A stretch of DNA of 11,493 bases, from the NCBI GenBank assembly GCA_008975185.1, contig BFAU01000157.1, positions 1 through 11,493 of the forward strand, read 5' to 3'. Position numbers and translations under genes: made by a program. Below, in pieces: positions 1 to 6,911 of this stretch; within the stretch, counting starts at the first letter, position 1; each line of letters begins with the position of its first letter. The notes under the pieces were generated by a model. That model was not told the origin of the DNA. It ran no database searches and was given only the letters and a program-made list of their open reading frames with translations. This DNA comes from a bacterium MnTg04 (GTDB lineage: Bacteria > Pseudomonadota > Gammaproteobacteria > Steroidobacterales > MnTg04).

Positions 1-471
1 ATGCGGCCCAGCGCCCGTTACCCGACGCTGGAAACGCGGGTCATGGATGTCTGTACCGACCTGGAAGACGCCCTGAGCCTTGCGGCGCTGGTGGTCTGCA
101 TCCTGCGCATGTTGTACCGGCTGCGGCTCGCCAACAAAGGCTGGCGCAATTACAACCGCATGCTGCTCAATGAAAACCGCTGGCGCGCCATGCGTTACAG
201 CTTCGATCAGGGCCTGCTGGATCTGGCAAAGGGGCAACTGGTGCCGGTACCGGAGCTGATGGATGAATTGACGGAACTGATCCGTGACGATGCCGAAGCG
301 ATCGGTTGCCTTGACGAAGTTGTCCGTTGCCGCGAGATATTCGCCAGGGGAACCAGCGCGCACCATCAGCTCCGGGTTTATCAAGACGCGATCGATAAGG
401 GCGCCGAACAACACGATGCGTTGTGCCAGGTCGTCGATTACCTGATCGAGGAAACCGCGAAAGGATTGTGA
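1..471 (+). CDS. Carboxylate-amine ligase, glutamate-cysteine ligase family 2 (YbdK-like), C-terminal part
   Basis: This is the 3' end of a gene that begins upstream of the window; the ATG at base 1 is probably an internal Met. The reading frame is open from base 1 and ends in TGA at 469-471, leaving 156 residues of a family usually about 370 long. The visible part matches the C-terminus of GCS2/YbdK enzymes: PTLETRVMDVCTDLEDA at about residues 8-24, NRWRAMRY at about 59-66, and GTSAHHQLRVY near residue 117. Members of this family join the gamma-carboxyl of glutamate to an amine using ATP, and E. coli YbdK has weak glutamate-cysteine ligase activity. The physiological substrate here is unknown, and the catalytic N-terminal half is outside the window. 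A REP hairpin follows 30 bases after the stop, and dusA lies downstream on the same strand. Family assignment is firm; substrate is not. Confidence 0.85.
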   Translation: MRPSARYPTLETRVMDVCTDLEDALSLAALVVCILRMLYRLRLANKGWRNYNRMLLNENRWRAMRYSFDQGLLDLAKGQLVPVPELMDELTELIRDDAEAIGCLDEVVRCREIFARGTSAHHQLRVYQDAIDKGAEQHDALCQVVDYLIEETAKGL

Positions 472-501
472 AAACAATCGCTGGCCGCGGCGGGGAACCC
501 C

Positions 502-525
502 ATCGGGCCTGAAGGCCCTCCTGCA
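502..525 (-). repeat. REP-like palindrome, copy A
   Basis: A hairpin with stem GGGCC (505-509), loop TGAA, stem GGCCC (514-518) is followed by TCCTGCA. Read on the minus strand it is a GCAG head, then GAGGGCC-TTCA-GGCCC. The same pattern recurs at 1598, 2988, 8925 and 8963. It lies between the ligase stop and dusA, and no gene is seen in 472-603. It could also act as a weak terminator or mRNA stabiliser, although no T tract follows. Confidence 0.75.
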
Positions 526-603
526 AGATCGGGGATGGCTTGAGCCGGTCGCTGCGATCGGGGAAACTGCGATGGTTTGCAGGAAACAGGAAGCCGCAGC
601 ACG

Positions 604-1584
604 ATGCCCGATCTGAATTTTCACCGGCGATTGTCGGTCGCCCCGATGATGGAGTGGACCGACCGGCATTGCCGATATTTCTTGCGCTTGTTGTCGCCGG
701 ACGTGCTGCTGTATACCGAAATGGTCACCGCGGCCGCACTGATCCATGGCGATGCGGATCGGCTGCTGGAATTTCGGGCCGAGGAACACCCGGTTGCGCT
801 GCAGCTTGGCGGCAGCGACCCGGCGTTGCTGGCCGGCGCGGCGAAACTGGGCGAGCAGGCCGGTTATAACGAAATCAACCTGAACATCGGTTGCCCCAGC
901 CCGCGCGTGCAGGCGGGCAGCTTCGGCGCCTGCCTGATGACCGATCCGCAACTGGTTGCAGATTGTGTCGGCGCGATGGCGGTGGCGGTCGATATTCCGA
1001 TAACGGTAAAAACCCGCATCGGCATCGACGATCACGACAGTTATGATTTTCTGCGGGGTTTCGTAGCCACCGTGGCGGACGCCGGTTGCGAGGTGTTCGT
1101 TATCCACGCACGCAAGGCGCTGCTCAGCGGATTGTCGCCAAAAGAAAACCGGCAGGTTCCGCCGCTGATTTATGAGCGCGCCTACCGGGTCAAACAGGAG
1201 TTTCAGAACCTGGCCATCGTCATCAACGGCGGTATCGATTCGACGGACCAGGTCGGTGAGCATCTCGGAAAACTGGATGGCGTGATGATCGGGCGGCACG
1301 CCTATCACCATCCGTTCTGGTTGTGCCAGGCGCAGAAACAAATCTATCCCGAGACCGATTATACGGCGCCGGATCGCGAATGGGTGTTGCGGCAAATGCA
1401 TGGTTATTTGCAGGAGTGCGCGGACCAGGGCGTACGGCCACATGCCGTGATCCGGCACATGATGGGTTTGTACGCCGGCGAGGCCGGTGGCAAACGCTGG
1501 CGGCGGTTCCTCAGCGAGCAGGTTCAGGATCCCGATGCCGGCAACGACATGCTGATACGGTCGCTGGCGGTTTTCGCCTCGTAG
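604..1584 (+). CDS. dusA: tRNA-dihydrouridine synthase A
   Basis: An FMN- and NADPH-dependent enzyme that reduces uridines in the D-loop of tRNA (U20/U20a for DusA). The product is 326 residues, normal for DusA. The N-terminus SVAPMMEWTDRHCRYFLRLL is a hallmark of the A subfamily. NLNIGCPSPRVQAGSFGACL (about 93-111) contains Cys110, the expected catalytic acid. VKTRIG (Lys136), IHARKA (His168), INGGI (about 207-211) and MIGR (228-231) are the usual FMN- and substrate-contact motifs of the TIM barrel. The start at 604 puts the conserved motif near residue 10. An in-frame upstream ATG at 577 would add nine residues unlike the family. AGGAAG lies about 10 bases before the chosen ATG. The gene is convergent with the dioxygenase gene, with only 32 bases between stops. 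Its TAG lies in a GTAGG sequence that resembles a REP head. Confidence 0.95.
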   Translation: MPDLNFHRRLSVAPMMEWTDRHCRYFLRLLSPDVLLYTEMVTAAALIHGDADRLLEFRAEEHPVALQLGGSDPALLAGAAKLGEQAGYNEINLNIGCPSPRVQAGSFGACLMTDPQLVADCVGAMAVAVDIPITVKTRIGIDDHDSYDFLRGFVATVADAGCEVFVIHARKALLSGLSPKENRQVPPLIYERAYRVKQEFQNLAIVINGGIDSTDQVGEHLGKLDGVMIGRHAYHHPFWLCQAQKQIYPETDYTAPDREWVLRQMHGYLQECADQGVRPHAVIRHMMGLYAGEAGGKRWRRFLSEQVQDPDAGNDMLIRSLAVFAS

Positions 1585-1597
1585 GGGAGGGTGGCCG

Positions 1598-1621
1598 ATC
1601 GGGCCTGATGGCCTTCCTACA
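1598..1621 (-). repeat. REP-like palindrome, copy B, between convergent stops
   Basis: Stem GGGCC (1601-1605), loop TGAT, stem GGCCT (1610-1614, one G-U pair) and then TCCTACA. On the minus strand it begins with GTAGGAAGGCC, and the TAG of that GTAG is the stop codon of the dioxygenase gene (1617-1619). The dusA stop at the other side also lies in GTAGG (1581-1585), so the 32-bp gap is bounded by GTAGG and CCTAC. The hairpin could end transcription from both sides, although neither strand has a T tract. Confidence 0.75.
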
Positions 1622-2954
1622 TGTGTATTTGGCGCCAGTCGCGCTCGTGTATCCAGCGCGTCGCCAGCCATTTGTCGCCTTCGATAACCGGTGTTCCGGC
1701 ATGCTGTGTCAGTGGGTCGGGCGAACCGTTTTCCAGTACATTGAAAAACATCACCGCGTCACCTTTTATCGGCGCGATGGAAATATTGGCTTTCGGAAAG
1801 TCGGTGGAGCCGCCTGTTTCCACCGAGCTGAGGTAGGTGATGATGGTCACGATGCGTTGACCGCCTCGGCTGAGCTGCTCTTTCATTAGGTCGGAGTCCG
1901 GATCGAAATAATCCACGTGCGGGCGATACTCCATGCCCTGGCCATAATGGAGCACCATGATGGGTTCACCGTGCGCCATCGGGGTTTGCGACAGCGTATG
2001 CATGCGTTCTTCCAGGCGGTTCACGACCAGGTCCCGCATCTGATCGTAGATCGGCGATTCCTCACTCGTGCGCTGGATATCTTTCTTGGTTTTGCCAGAT
2101 TCGGTGATCACCGTTGAAGGATGCATGAACGGCCGCGCAATACTCACCAGGTGATCGCATTCATCGATCGTGAAAAATCTCTTGAGTAGCGATACGCGTG
2201 GCGATGCGGACAATTCCCTGACTTCGAAATCAAGGACATCGTGGTCGCTGCCGGCTGGCTCATCGTGATCGATCGTCTCTGCAGCCATTTCTCGCGCAAG
2301 ATTATTCTGCCGGTCGCTCGATGAATCGACCAGCGACGCCAGCGCTGCCGATGCGCCCGGGTAATCCGCCGCTTGTGCGCGCAGGTACCATGCCAGCGCA
2401 CGAACCGGGTCCTGTTTCACGGTAAACCCGGTCTGGTATCGCCAGCCGAGATTGCTGGCGGCACGTGGCGCGCCATGATCGGCGGCGCGTATCCAGGTGC
2501 GGGTTGCCGCCGCCGGGTCGGCGGCCCCACCCAAACCGTGGTCCTGGCAATACGCAAGCTGACACAGCGCGGCCGGGTGGTCTTGCGCGGCGGCCTGCTC
2601 CAGCCCGCTGCGGGTCAGTTGGAAATCTTCATCAACGTCTTCGCCGATGGCGCGCAACTCGGCCAGCCGGTATTGGGCGTCCGCCGATCCTTGCTGCGAT
2701 GCTTTTTCGAACCAGTACTCTGCGCGGGCCGGGCTGTATTCCTGGCCTTGCAGTTTCAGGAAGATCGAACCCATGGTGACCTGCGCCGGCGCGAATCCTT
2801 GCTTGGCGGACTCGAGCAGCCAGTGCTGTGCCTCCTGCGGAATCTCCCTGCGCGGGCCGTTATTGATGATCCATACGCCCAGGTTGTACTGCGCAATGCT
2901 GTCGCCCTGTGCGGCCAATTGCTTGATTTTTTCGATGTCAGGCGGTCGATCCAT
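1617..2954 (-). CDS. Sel1/TPR-repeat protein with C-terminal prolyl 4-hydroxylase-like Fe(II)/2-oxoglutarate dioxygenase domain
   Basis: A 445-residue protein in two parts. Residues about 17-205 are Sel1-like repeats, with spaced motifs such as AQYNLGVWI, AQVTMGSIFL, ADAQYRLAEL, ALCQLAYCQDHG and ASNLGWRYQTG. Residues about 255-442 form a P4Hc-type double-stranded beta-helix: HVD at 346-348 supplies His and Asp for iron, TQHAG gives distal His418, and GDKWLATRWI places Lys428 to hold 2-oxoglutarate. All catalytic residues are therefore present. Such enzymes hydroxylate proline in proteins or small substrates, and the repeats probably bind a partner; the target is unknown. There is no signal peptide, so it is likely cytoplasmic. 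The ATG at 2954 has no Shine-Dalgarno, and TACAAT (2966-2961) lies only six bases before it, so any promoter there would give an almost leaderless mRNA. It lies 52 bases downstream of the M28 peptidase gene on the same strand, with a REP in between. Confidence 0.88.
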   Translation of the reverse strand: MDRPPDIEKIKQLAAQGDSIAQYNLGVWIINNGPRREIPQEAQHWLLESAKQGFAPAQVTMGSIFLKLQGQEYSPARAEYWFEKASQQGSADAQYRLAELRAIGEDVDEDFQLTRSGLEQAAAQDHPAALCQLAYCQDHGLGGAADPAAATRTWIRAADHGAPRAASNLGWRYQTGFTVKQDPVRALAWYLRAQAADYPGASAALASLVDSSSDRQNNLAREMAAETIDHDEPAGSDHDVLDFEVRELSASPRVSLLKRFFTIDECDHLVSIARPFMHPSTVITESGKTKKDIQRTSEESPIYDQMRDLVVNRLEERMHTLSQTPMAHGEPIMVLHYGQGMEYRPHVDYFDPDSDLMKEQLSRGGQRIVTIITYLSSVETGGSTDFPKANISIAPIKGDAVMFFNVLENGSPDPLTQHAGTPVIEGDKWLATRWIHERDWRQIHM

Positions 2955-2987
2955 GGGCGCATTGTAACGCGGTTGCCGGCGTCGTCG

Positions 2988-3011
2988 GTCGGGCCTGAAG
3001 GCCCTCCTACG
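2988..3011 (-). repeat. REP-like palindrome, copy C, overlapping the peptidase stop
   Basis: A perfect stem GGGCC (2991-2995), loop TGAA, stem GGCCC (3000-3004), then TCCTAC. On the minus strand it reads GTAGGAGGGCCTTCAGGCCC, and the TAG of the GTAG head is the stop codon of the M28 peptidase gene (3007-3009). It fills much of the 52-bp gap before the dioxygenase gene, where it could reduce read-through or stabilise the upstream mRNA. Confidence 0.8.
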
Positions 3012-4476
3012 GTTTGGTTTCTTCCTCTGGGTCCCGAAAGCCGAAATCCGTGTCGCCGGAGGCGGCCAGCCAGGTCGTGGTTACGAAGGCGGCGACGACC
3101 TGGCGAAGATTGTCAGGGTCCACTTTGTCCAGCGTGTCGCTGGCCGCGTGGTGGTAATCGAAATAATCGGCGCCATCCTGGCCCAGCGAAATCACCGGCA
3201 TGCCGAGTTTCTTGAATTCGCTGAGGTCGGCGCCGTTACCGGTTTTGTTATCGCCCATCTCGATACCCAGCGGTTCCAGCGGCGCATGGAGGGCCCTGGC
3301 GACCTCCAGGCGGTCGTCCGGGAACAGCGTCGAGAAACGCCAGACCTTGCCATCGCCGAAATCGGCTTCCATCCCGACCACATGATTGTGCAGGTCGGCC
3401 ATATACTTTTCGGCATAAGCCTTGCCGCCAGACACACCGAACTCTTCGTTTGCCGCCAGCAGAACCCGGATGGTTCGCGCCGGCTTTTTTCCGCTGCGAA
3501 TAATTTGTACCGCCGTTTCCAGGACGATGCCGACGCCGGCCGCATTGTCTATCGCGCCGGTACCCAGGTCCCAGGAATCCAGGTGGGCGGCCAGGAGCAC
3601 GATTTCATCCGGCCGGCTCGCGCCGCGGATTTCACCGATCACGTTGGCCGAGCGTTCGTCTTCCAGGTAACGCGCGTCCATCGTAATTCTGACCGTCACG
3701 GCTTCTCCGCGGGCCAGTTGCATCGCCAGCATGTCCGCATCGGCGTTGGAGATCGCCGCCGCGGGAATTCGCCGAATCGCATCGTCGTAGGTGGTTTTTC
3801 CGGTATGTGGCAACCGGGCGCTGGAAGTGCCGACCGAGCGTACGATCACCGCGATCGCGCCCTTGGCCGCCGCTTTTGCCGGCCCTTCCCTGCGCGCCTT
3901 GACAGTCAGCGTGTAGTCGGCGCCGTCCTTGCTTGCCTGCATGCGACGATCGAAAAACACGATTTTTCCAGCCACTTCCGCAGCCGGTATTGACGACAGC
4001 TCGTCGAGATCAGCGACCCGGATGACCGGCGCTTCGATGCCACCGGCGGGTGTGCCGATGCTGCCGCCCAGCGCAGTCGCCGCCAGCGTCTGTGGGTAGG
4101 GCATGGTGATACGGACCTCGATGTCTCCGCGCTCCCAGTGCGGCACGGTGACATCCTCGGCGCGCACGTTTTGCAAGCCAAGCTCACGCATGGTTGACAG
4201 CGCCCAGGCGACCGCAGCCTTGTCGCCGGGGGTACCGGCCAGCCTCGGGCCAACCTCCATCGTCAGCGAAGCGACATGGCGAAAAGCATCGGCTGAAGAC
4301 AAGGCCAGGTCGCGAAGTTCCACGGCATCGCTGAGTTGTCCGGCGAAAAATACGGCGGGTTTCTGGCCCTGTGAACGCGCAACGGCGGACAGACCAAACG
4401 CCGTCGCAGCCACGGCCAGCAGGACAATACTGTCCGCTTTGATTATCCGCACACAGGAGTTTACGAAAGAGCCCAT
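3007..4476 (-). CDS. Secreted M28-family zinc peptidase with PA domain (aminopeptidase / PGCP-like)
   Basis: From the chosen ATG the product is 489 residues. An N-terminal signal peptide (basic n-region, hydrophobic core about residues 17-31, AVA then RS near 33-34) points to export to the periplasm or beyond. A protease-associated (PA) insert spans roughly 125-255. The co-catalytic two-zinc site of family M28 is complete: AAHLDSWD (His298), GAIDNAAG (Asp310), NEE (catalytic Glu344 and ligand Glu345), EADFGDG (Asp372) and YHHAASDT (His443). Relatives such as plasma glutamate carboxypeptidase cleave dipeptides or N-terminal residues, so peptide scavenging is likely. The start is uncertain: in-frame ATG at 4509 and TTG at 4518 would lengthen the n-region to more than 27 residues. 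I prefer 4476 for its normal signal-peptide layout, but none of the three starts has a good Shine-Dalgarno. The stop lies in a REP head. The methyltransferase gene is divergent. Confidence 0.9.
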   Translation of the reverse strand: MGSFVNSCVRIIKADSIVLLAVAATAFGLSAVARSQGQKPAVFFAGQLSDAVELRDLALSSADAFRHVASLTMEVGPRLAGTPGDKAAVAWALSTMRELGLQNVRAEDVTVPHWERGDIEVRITMPYPQTLAATALGGSIGTPAGGIEAPVIRVADLDELSSIPAAEVAGKIVFFDRRMQASKDGADYTLTVKARREGPAKAAAKGAIAVIVRSVGTSSARLPHTGKTTYDDAIRRIPAAAISNADADMLAMQLARGEAVTVRITMDARYLEDERSANVIGEIRGASRPDEIVLLAAHLDSWDLGTGAIDNAAGVGIVLETAVQIIRSGKKPARTIRVLLAANEEFGVSGGKAYAEKYMADLHNHVVGMEADFGDGKVWRFSTLFPDDRLEVARALHAPLEPLGIEMGDNKTGNGADLSEFKKLGMPVISLGQDGADYFDYHHAASDTLDKVDPDNLRQVVAAFVTTTWLAASGDTDFGFRDPEEETKP

Positions 4477-4549
4477 AAAATATTTCGTTCGAACCACAAG
4501 GCTACACATTGTATCCAAGCTTGGCCGTCGCGGGTTAGCGCCGAGGCAA

Positions 4550-4577
4550 AAAATATCGATGATTGTTTTGTTGGCAA
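4550..4577 (-). promoter_or_regulatory. Possible promoter for the M28 peptidase gene
   Basis: On the minus strand there is a -35 box TTGCCA (4577-4572, 5 of 6 consensus bases), a 16-bp spacer, and a -10 box TATTTT (4555-4550, 4 of 6). Transcription would start near 4543, upstream of all candidate starts. It overlaps a possible promoter for the divergent methyltransferase gene, whose TAGAAT at 4583-4588 is a good -10 but has no convincing -35. The two may compete. Confidence 0.45.
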
Positions 4578-4632
4578 AGGGTTAGAATACGCGCCTTTGC
4601 ACAAGCGCATACACACTCGGGCAGGGAGATAC

Positions 4633-5469
4633 ATGGGCAAGACCAGGGGTGCGAGATACCTGAAACGCAAGCGGCAGCCCAAGCAGGCGGAGATCGCCGA
4701 CCGCCACTATCTGTACGAGCAATCGGTGCAGGGAGTTGAGCATGAAGCCGAATTTCTCGCCGACACTTATCGCGAGATTCGCGGCGGCGAAGCGACTTTG
4801 TTGCGGGAGGATTTTTGTGGCACCACCAATGCGGCCTGCGAATGGGTGCGGGCCGACGACAGGCACCGGGCGATCTGCGTGGATCTCGATGCCGATGTGC
4901 TGGCCTATGGACGCGACAAGCATGTCGCCGCCCTGAGCCCGGAGGCGCAACGGCGCATAGCCCTGGTCAACGCCGATGTGTTGACCGTGGAGACCGAGCC
5001 TGCCGATATCCTGGCCGCATTCAACTTCAGCTATTTCACCTTCAAGACTCGCGAGCGGCTCAGGGAGTATTTCACTGCGGCGCGCCGGGCGATCAAGGAC
5101 GACGGACTGTTTTTCCTCGATATCTATGGTGGCTCGGAGGCCTACCAGGAGATGGAGGAAGAGACCGTGTACGATGATTTCACCTATGTCTGGGACCAGG
5201 CCAGTTACGACCCGGTGACCGGCGACTATCAATGCCATATCCATTTTCGCTTTGCCGATGGTTCGGAAATGACCCAGGCGTTTACCTACGACTGGCGGTT
5301 ATGGAGCGTGCCCGAGGTGCGTGAGCTGCTGGCGGAGGCGGGGTTCAGCTCATCCACGGTCTACTGGGAAGGGACCGATGAAGACGGCGAGGGCGATGGC
5401 GTATTCACGCCCGTGGAAAGAGGCGAGGCGGACGAGGCGTTTGTATCCTATATCGTTGCCCACCCCTAG
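4633..5469 (+). CDS. Class I SAM-dependent methyltransferase of unknown substrate
   Basis: The ATG at 4633 has AGGGAGA about six bases upstream and is preferred to the TTG at 4597. The product is 278 residues. After a basic N-terminus (KTRGARYLKRKRQPKQ) comes a Rossmann methyltransferase fold: LLREDFCGT (about 57-64) takes the place of motif I, CVDLD (82-86) ends in the acidic SAM-ribose ligand region, LVNADV (111-116) is motif II, AAFNFSYFTFKTR (128-140) is the motif IV region, and GLFFLDIYGG (158-167) is the following strand. The C-terminal half (DFTYVWDQASYDP to the end) is probably the substrate cap. The EDFCGT variant recurs in a family annotated only as class I methyltransferases, so no substrate is assigned. 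It is divergent from the peptidase gene. The TAG stop is the first three bases of the 146-bp palindrome that follows. Confidence 0.85.
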   Translation: MGKTRGARYLKRKRQPKQAEIADRHYLYEQSVQGVEHEAEFLADTYREIRGGEATLLREDFCGTTNAACEWVRADDRHRAICVDLDADVLAYGRDKHVAALSPEAQRRIALVNADVLTVETEPADILAAFNFSYFTFKTRERLREYFTAARRAIKDDGLFFLDIYGGSEAYQEMEEETVYDDFTYVWDQASYDPVTGDYQCHIHFRFADGSEMTQAFTYDWRLWSVPEVRELLAEAGFSSSTVYWEGTDEDGEGDGVFTPVERGEADEAFVSYIVAHP

Positions 5470-5612
5470 CAGGCCGTTGAAAAAGCCTCATGCGGCACAA
5501 TCCGGCGTTAAAAATCGGCTCACAATGCTCCTGTACTGGCGTGTACACTGCGCTTGCACGCCGATTTTTGCCTTGTCATGCACTCGCCTGAGACTTATGC
5601 AACAAGCTGCTA
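5467..5612. repeat. 146-bp imperfect palindrome, MITE-like element
   Basis: The whole segment is symmetric about 5539.5. The outer ends TAGCAGGCCGTTG (5467-5479) and CAACAAGCTGCTA (5600-5612) match as inverted repeats at 10 of 13 positions. Over the outer 27 positions 20 match with no gaps. Deeper in lies a perfect 10-bp pair, AAAAATCGGC (5510-5519) with GCCGATTTTT (5560-5569). At the centre TGTAC (5532-5536) pairs with GTACA (5543-5547). There is no coding frame. TA at both tips would fit a TA-duplicating (IS630/Tc1-type) element, but that is inference. Alternatively it is a large structured 3' element shared by the flanking genes. Confidence 0.75.
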
Positions 5613-5736
5613 GTCCGCTCAAGACCACCAGCTAGCTCAATCACTTGGGGCGATAACCTCGGGTATGACTTGACGTAATCCTGCAAAGACCGCACCATGC
5701 CAAGCGCAGTGATTTCAACCAACACCCGGTTGTTTT

Positions 5737-6672
5737 ATGGCGCCGGGCGAACCGATACGGGCACAAAGAGTGGGCAAAGAAATTGAGTTAGCCATACTTT
5801 TCGCCGATGTCGTCGGCAGCACCAGGCTTTACGAAGCGCTCGGTGATGTCCGCGCCAGGGATACTGTCGGGCATTGCGTCGATGTCATGGGCCAGGCCAC
5901 GGACAACAATAGCGGCACGGTCATCAAGACCATGGGTGACGAGGTGATGTCGAGCTTTCCAACCGCCGATGACGCCTTGAACGCCGGCAGCCAGATGCAG
6001 CAGGCCATTTCGGATAATCCTGATTTTGCCGATGGCGAAGTCGAAGTCATGATCCGGGTCGGTTGCCATTATGGACCGGTGGTGCTGGAAAACCGGGATA
6101 TCTTCGGCGCGGCGGTGCACACGGCGAACCGGATGACCAGCCAGGCCAAGCCTGGCCAGATCATTACGACACAAGTCCTGGTGGAAAAGCTGGGCAAGGA
6201 CTGGAAAGAAAATGTCCGCCAGATCGATATTGCCTCGGTACACGGCCACAGCGAGGAAATCGTGCTCTTCGAGGTGCTCTGGCAGACCGAGGATGTGACC
6301 GCCATGCTTCCCATCATCGATCTGGAACGCTTTGCAAATCAAAAGCTTGGGCGATTATCGCTGCGTTTCCAGGACTGCGAGGCCGCGGTGGATGCCGCGC
6401 AGAAATCGGTCACGCTGGGGCGGGGCAACAACAACGACCTGATCGTCAAGGGCAACCTGATTTCCCGCCTGCATGCGCGAATTGAACTGGAAAGAAACAA
6501 GTTCCTGCTATACGATCAGAGCACCAACGGCACTTTCGTCTATGATGACGGCAAGGAGTTGTTTTTACGGCGCGATGATGTGCAGTTGAACGGTAAAGGC
6601 TATTTGGGCCTGGGCAAAGCGGTTACGGAGGACTCGCCGCAGGCCATACATTTTTCGATTAAAGAAAAATAA
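5737..6672 (+). CDS. Class III adenylate cyclase with C-terminal FHA domain
   Basis: A 311-residue soluble protein. Residues about 15-185 are a class III nucleotide cyclase domain. LFADVVGSTR carries metal-binding Asp24, and TMGDE carries Asp68. Lys64 (VIKTMGDE) and Asp121 (RDIFG) match the Lys/Asp pair that selects adenine, so cAMP is the likely product. Arg132 of VHTANRM matches the transition-state Arg. The usual Asn four residues before that Arg (VNxAxR) is His128 here, which may lower or alter activity. Residues about 225-295 form an FHA domain with LGRG (227-230), SRLHAR (243-248) and NGTFV (264-268), expected to bind phosphothreonine and to link the cyclase to a Ser/Thr kinase pathway or to self-association. 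No membrane segment is present. The ATG at 5737 has no Shine-Dalgarno. A strong terminator follows. No kinase or phosphatase gene is visible in the window. Confidence 0.9.
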   Translation: MAPGEPIRAQRVGKEIELAILFADVVGSTRLYEALGDVRARDTVGHCVDVMGQATDNNSGTVIKTMGDEVMSSFPTADDALNAGSQMQQAISDNPDFADGEVEVMIRVGCHYGPVVLENRDIFGAAVHTANRMTSQAKPGQIITTQVLVEKLGKDWKENVRQIDIASVHGHSEEIVLFEVLWQTEDVTAMLPIIDLERFANQKLGRLSLRFQDCEAAVDAAQKSVTLGRGNNNDLIVKGNLISRLHARIELERNKFLLYDQSTNGTFVYDDGKELFLRRDDVQLNGKGYLGLGKAVTEDSPQAIHFSIKEK

Positions 6673-6716
6673 CAACAAAGAACAAGAAGAACCGCGAAAA
6701 ACTAAAACTTAAGGAG

Positions 6717-6750
6717 GCCCCGCTGAGCAATTCGGCGGGGCTTTATTTTG
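6717..6750 (+). terminator. Intrinsic terminator of the cyclase-FHA gene
   Basis: Stem GCCCCGC (6717-6723) pairs with GCGGGGC (6735-6741) and is followed directly by TTTATTTTG. It lies 45 bases after the cyclase stop on the same strand. Confidence 0.85.
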
Positions 6751-6788
6751 ATCCTCTTATGCCGGTCAGCCCGCATATGTCACCGAGG

Positions 6789-6910
6789 ATCGCGGGTCCT
6801 GGGTGAGGGTTCGGGCGGCTGAGGGCAGGTCTGGAGCGAAATCCATAGCGGTAGCTATGGGTTGAGTGAAGACCAAGCTCAGGCGTCCGAGAACCAGCCA
6901 GGTCCGTGAT
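6789..6910. repeat. 122-bp imperfect palindrome in the cyclase-pckG gap
   Basis: This lies in the 358-base gap 6673-7030, which holds no convincing gene. Outer arms 6789-6802 and 6898-6910 pair along about 13 positions with one bulge and two G-T pairs. GGTTC (6808-6812) pairs with GAACC (6891-6895). At the apex CCATAGC (6843-6849) pairs with GCTATGG (6854-6860) around the loop GGTA. The inner two stems share the centre 6851.5. It may be a dispersed repeat or a folded RNA; the strand of any transcript is unknown. Confidence 0.6.
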
Positions 6911-6911
6911 A

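Noticed and set aside
577..603. Upstream ATG for dusA at 577
   Set aside because: It would add nine residues before the conserved N-terminal motif; the ATG at 604 fits family length better.
2373..3215. 280-codon open frame on the plus strand, opposite the dioxygenase and peptidase ends
   Set aside because: Arg/Gly/Pro-rich product without a domain, crossing two genes on the other strand that have complete catalytic motifs.
3148..3993. 281-codon plus-strand frame opposite the M28 peptidase
   Set aside because: Lies wholly antisense to a gene with all zinc ligands; a GC-rich shadow frame.
4582..5244. 220-codon minus-strand frame opposite the methyltransferase
   Set aside because: The plus strand carries the SAM-binding motifs and a good Shine-Dalgarno; this frame overlaps both promoters.
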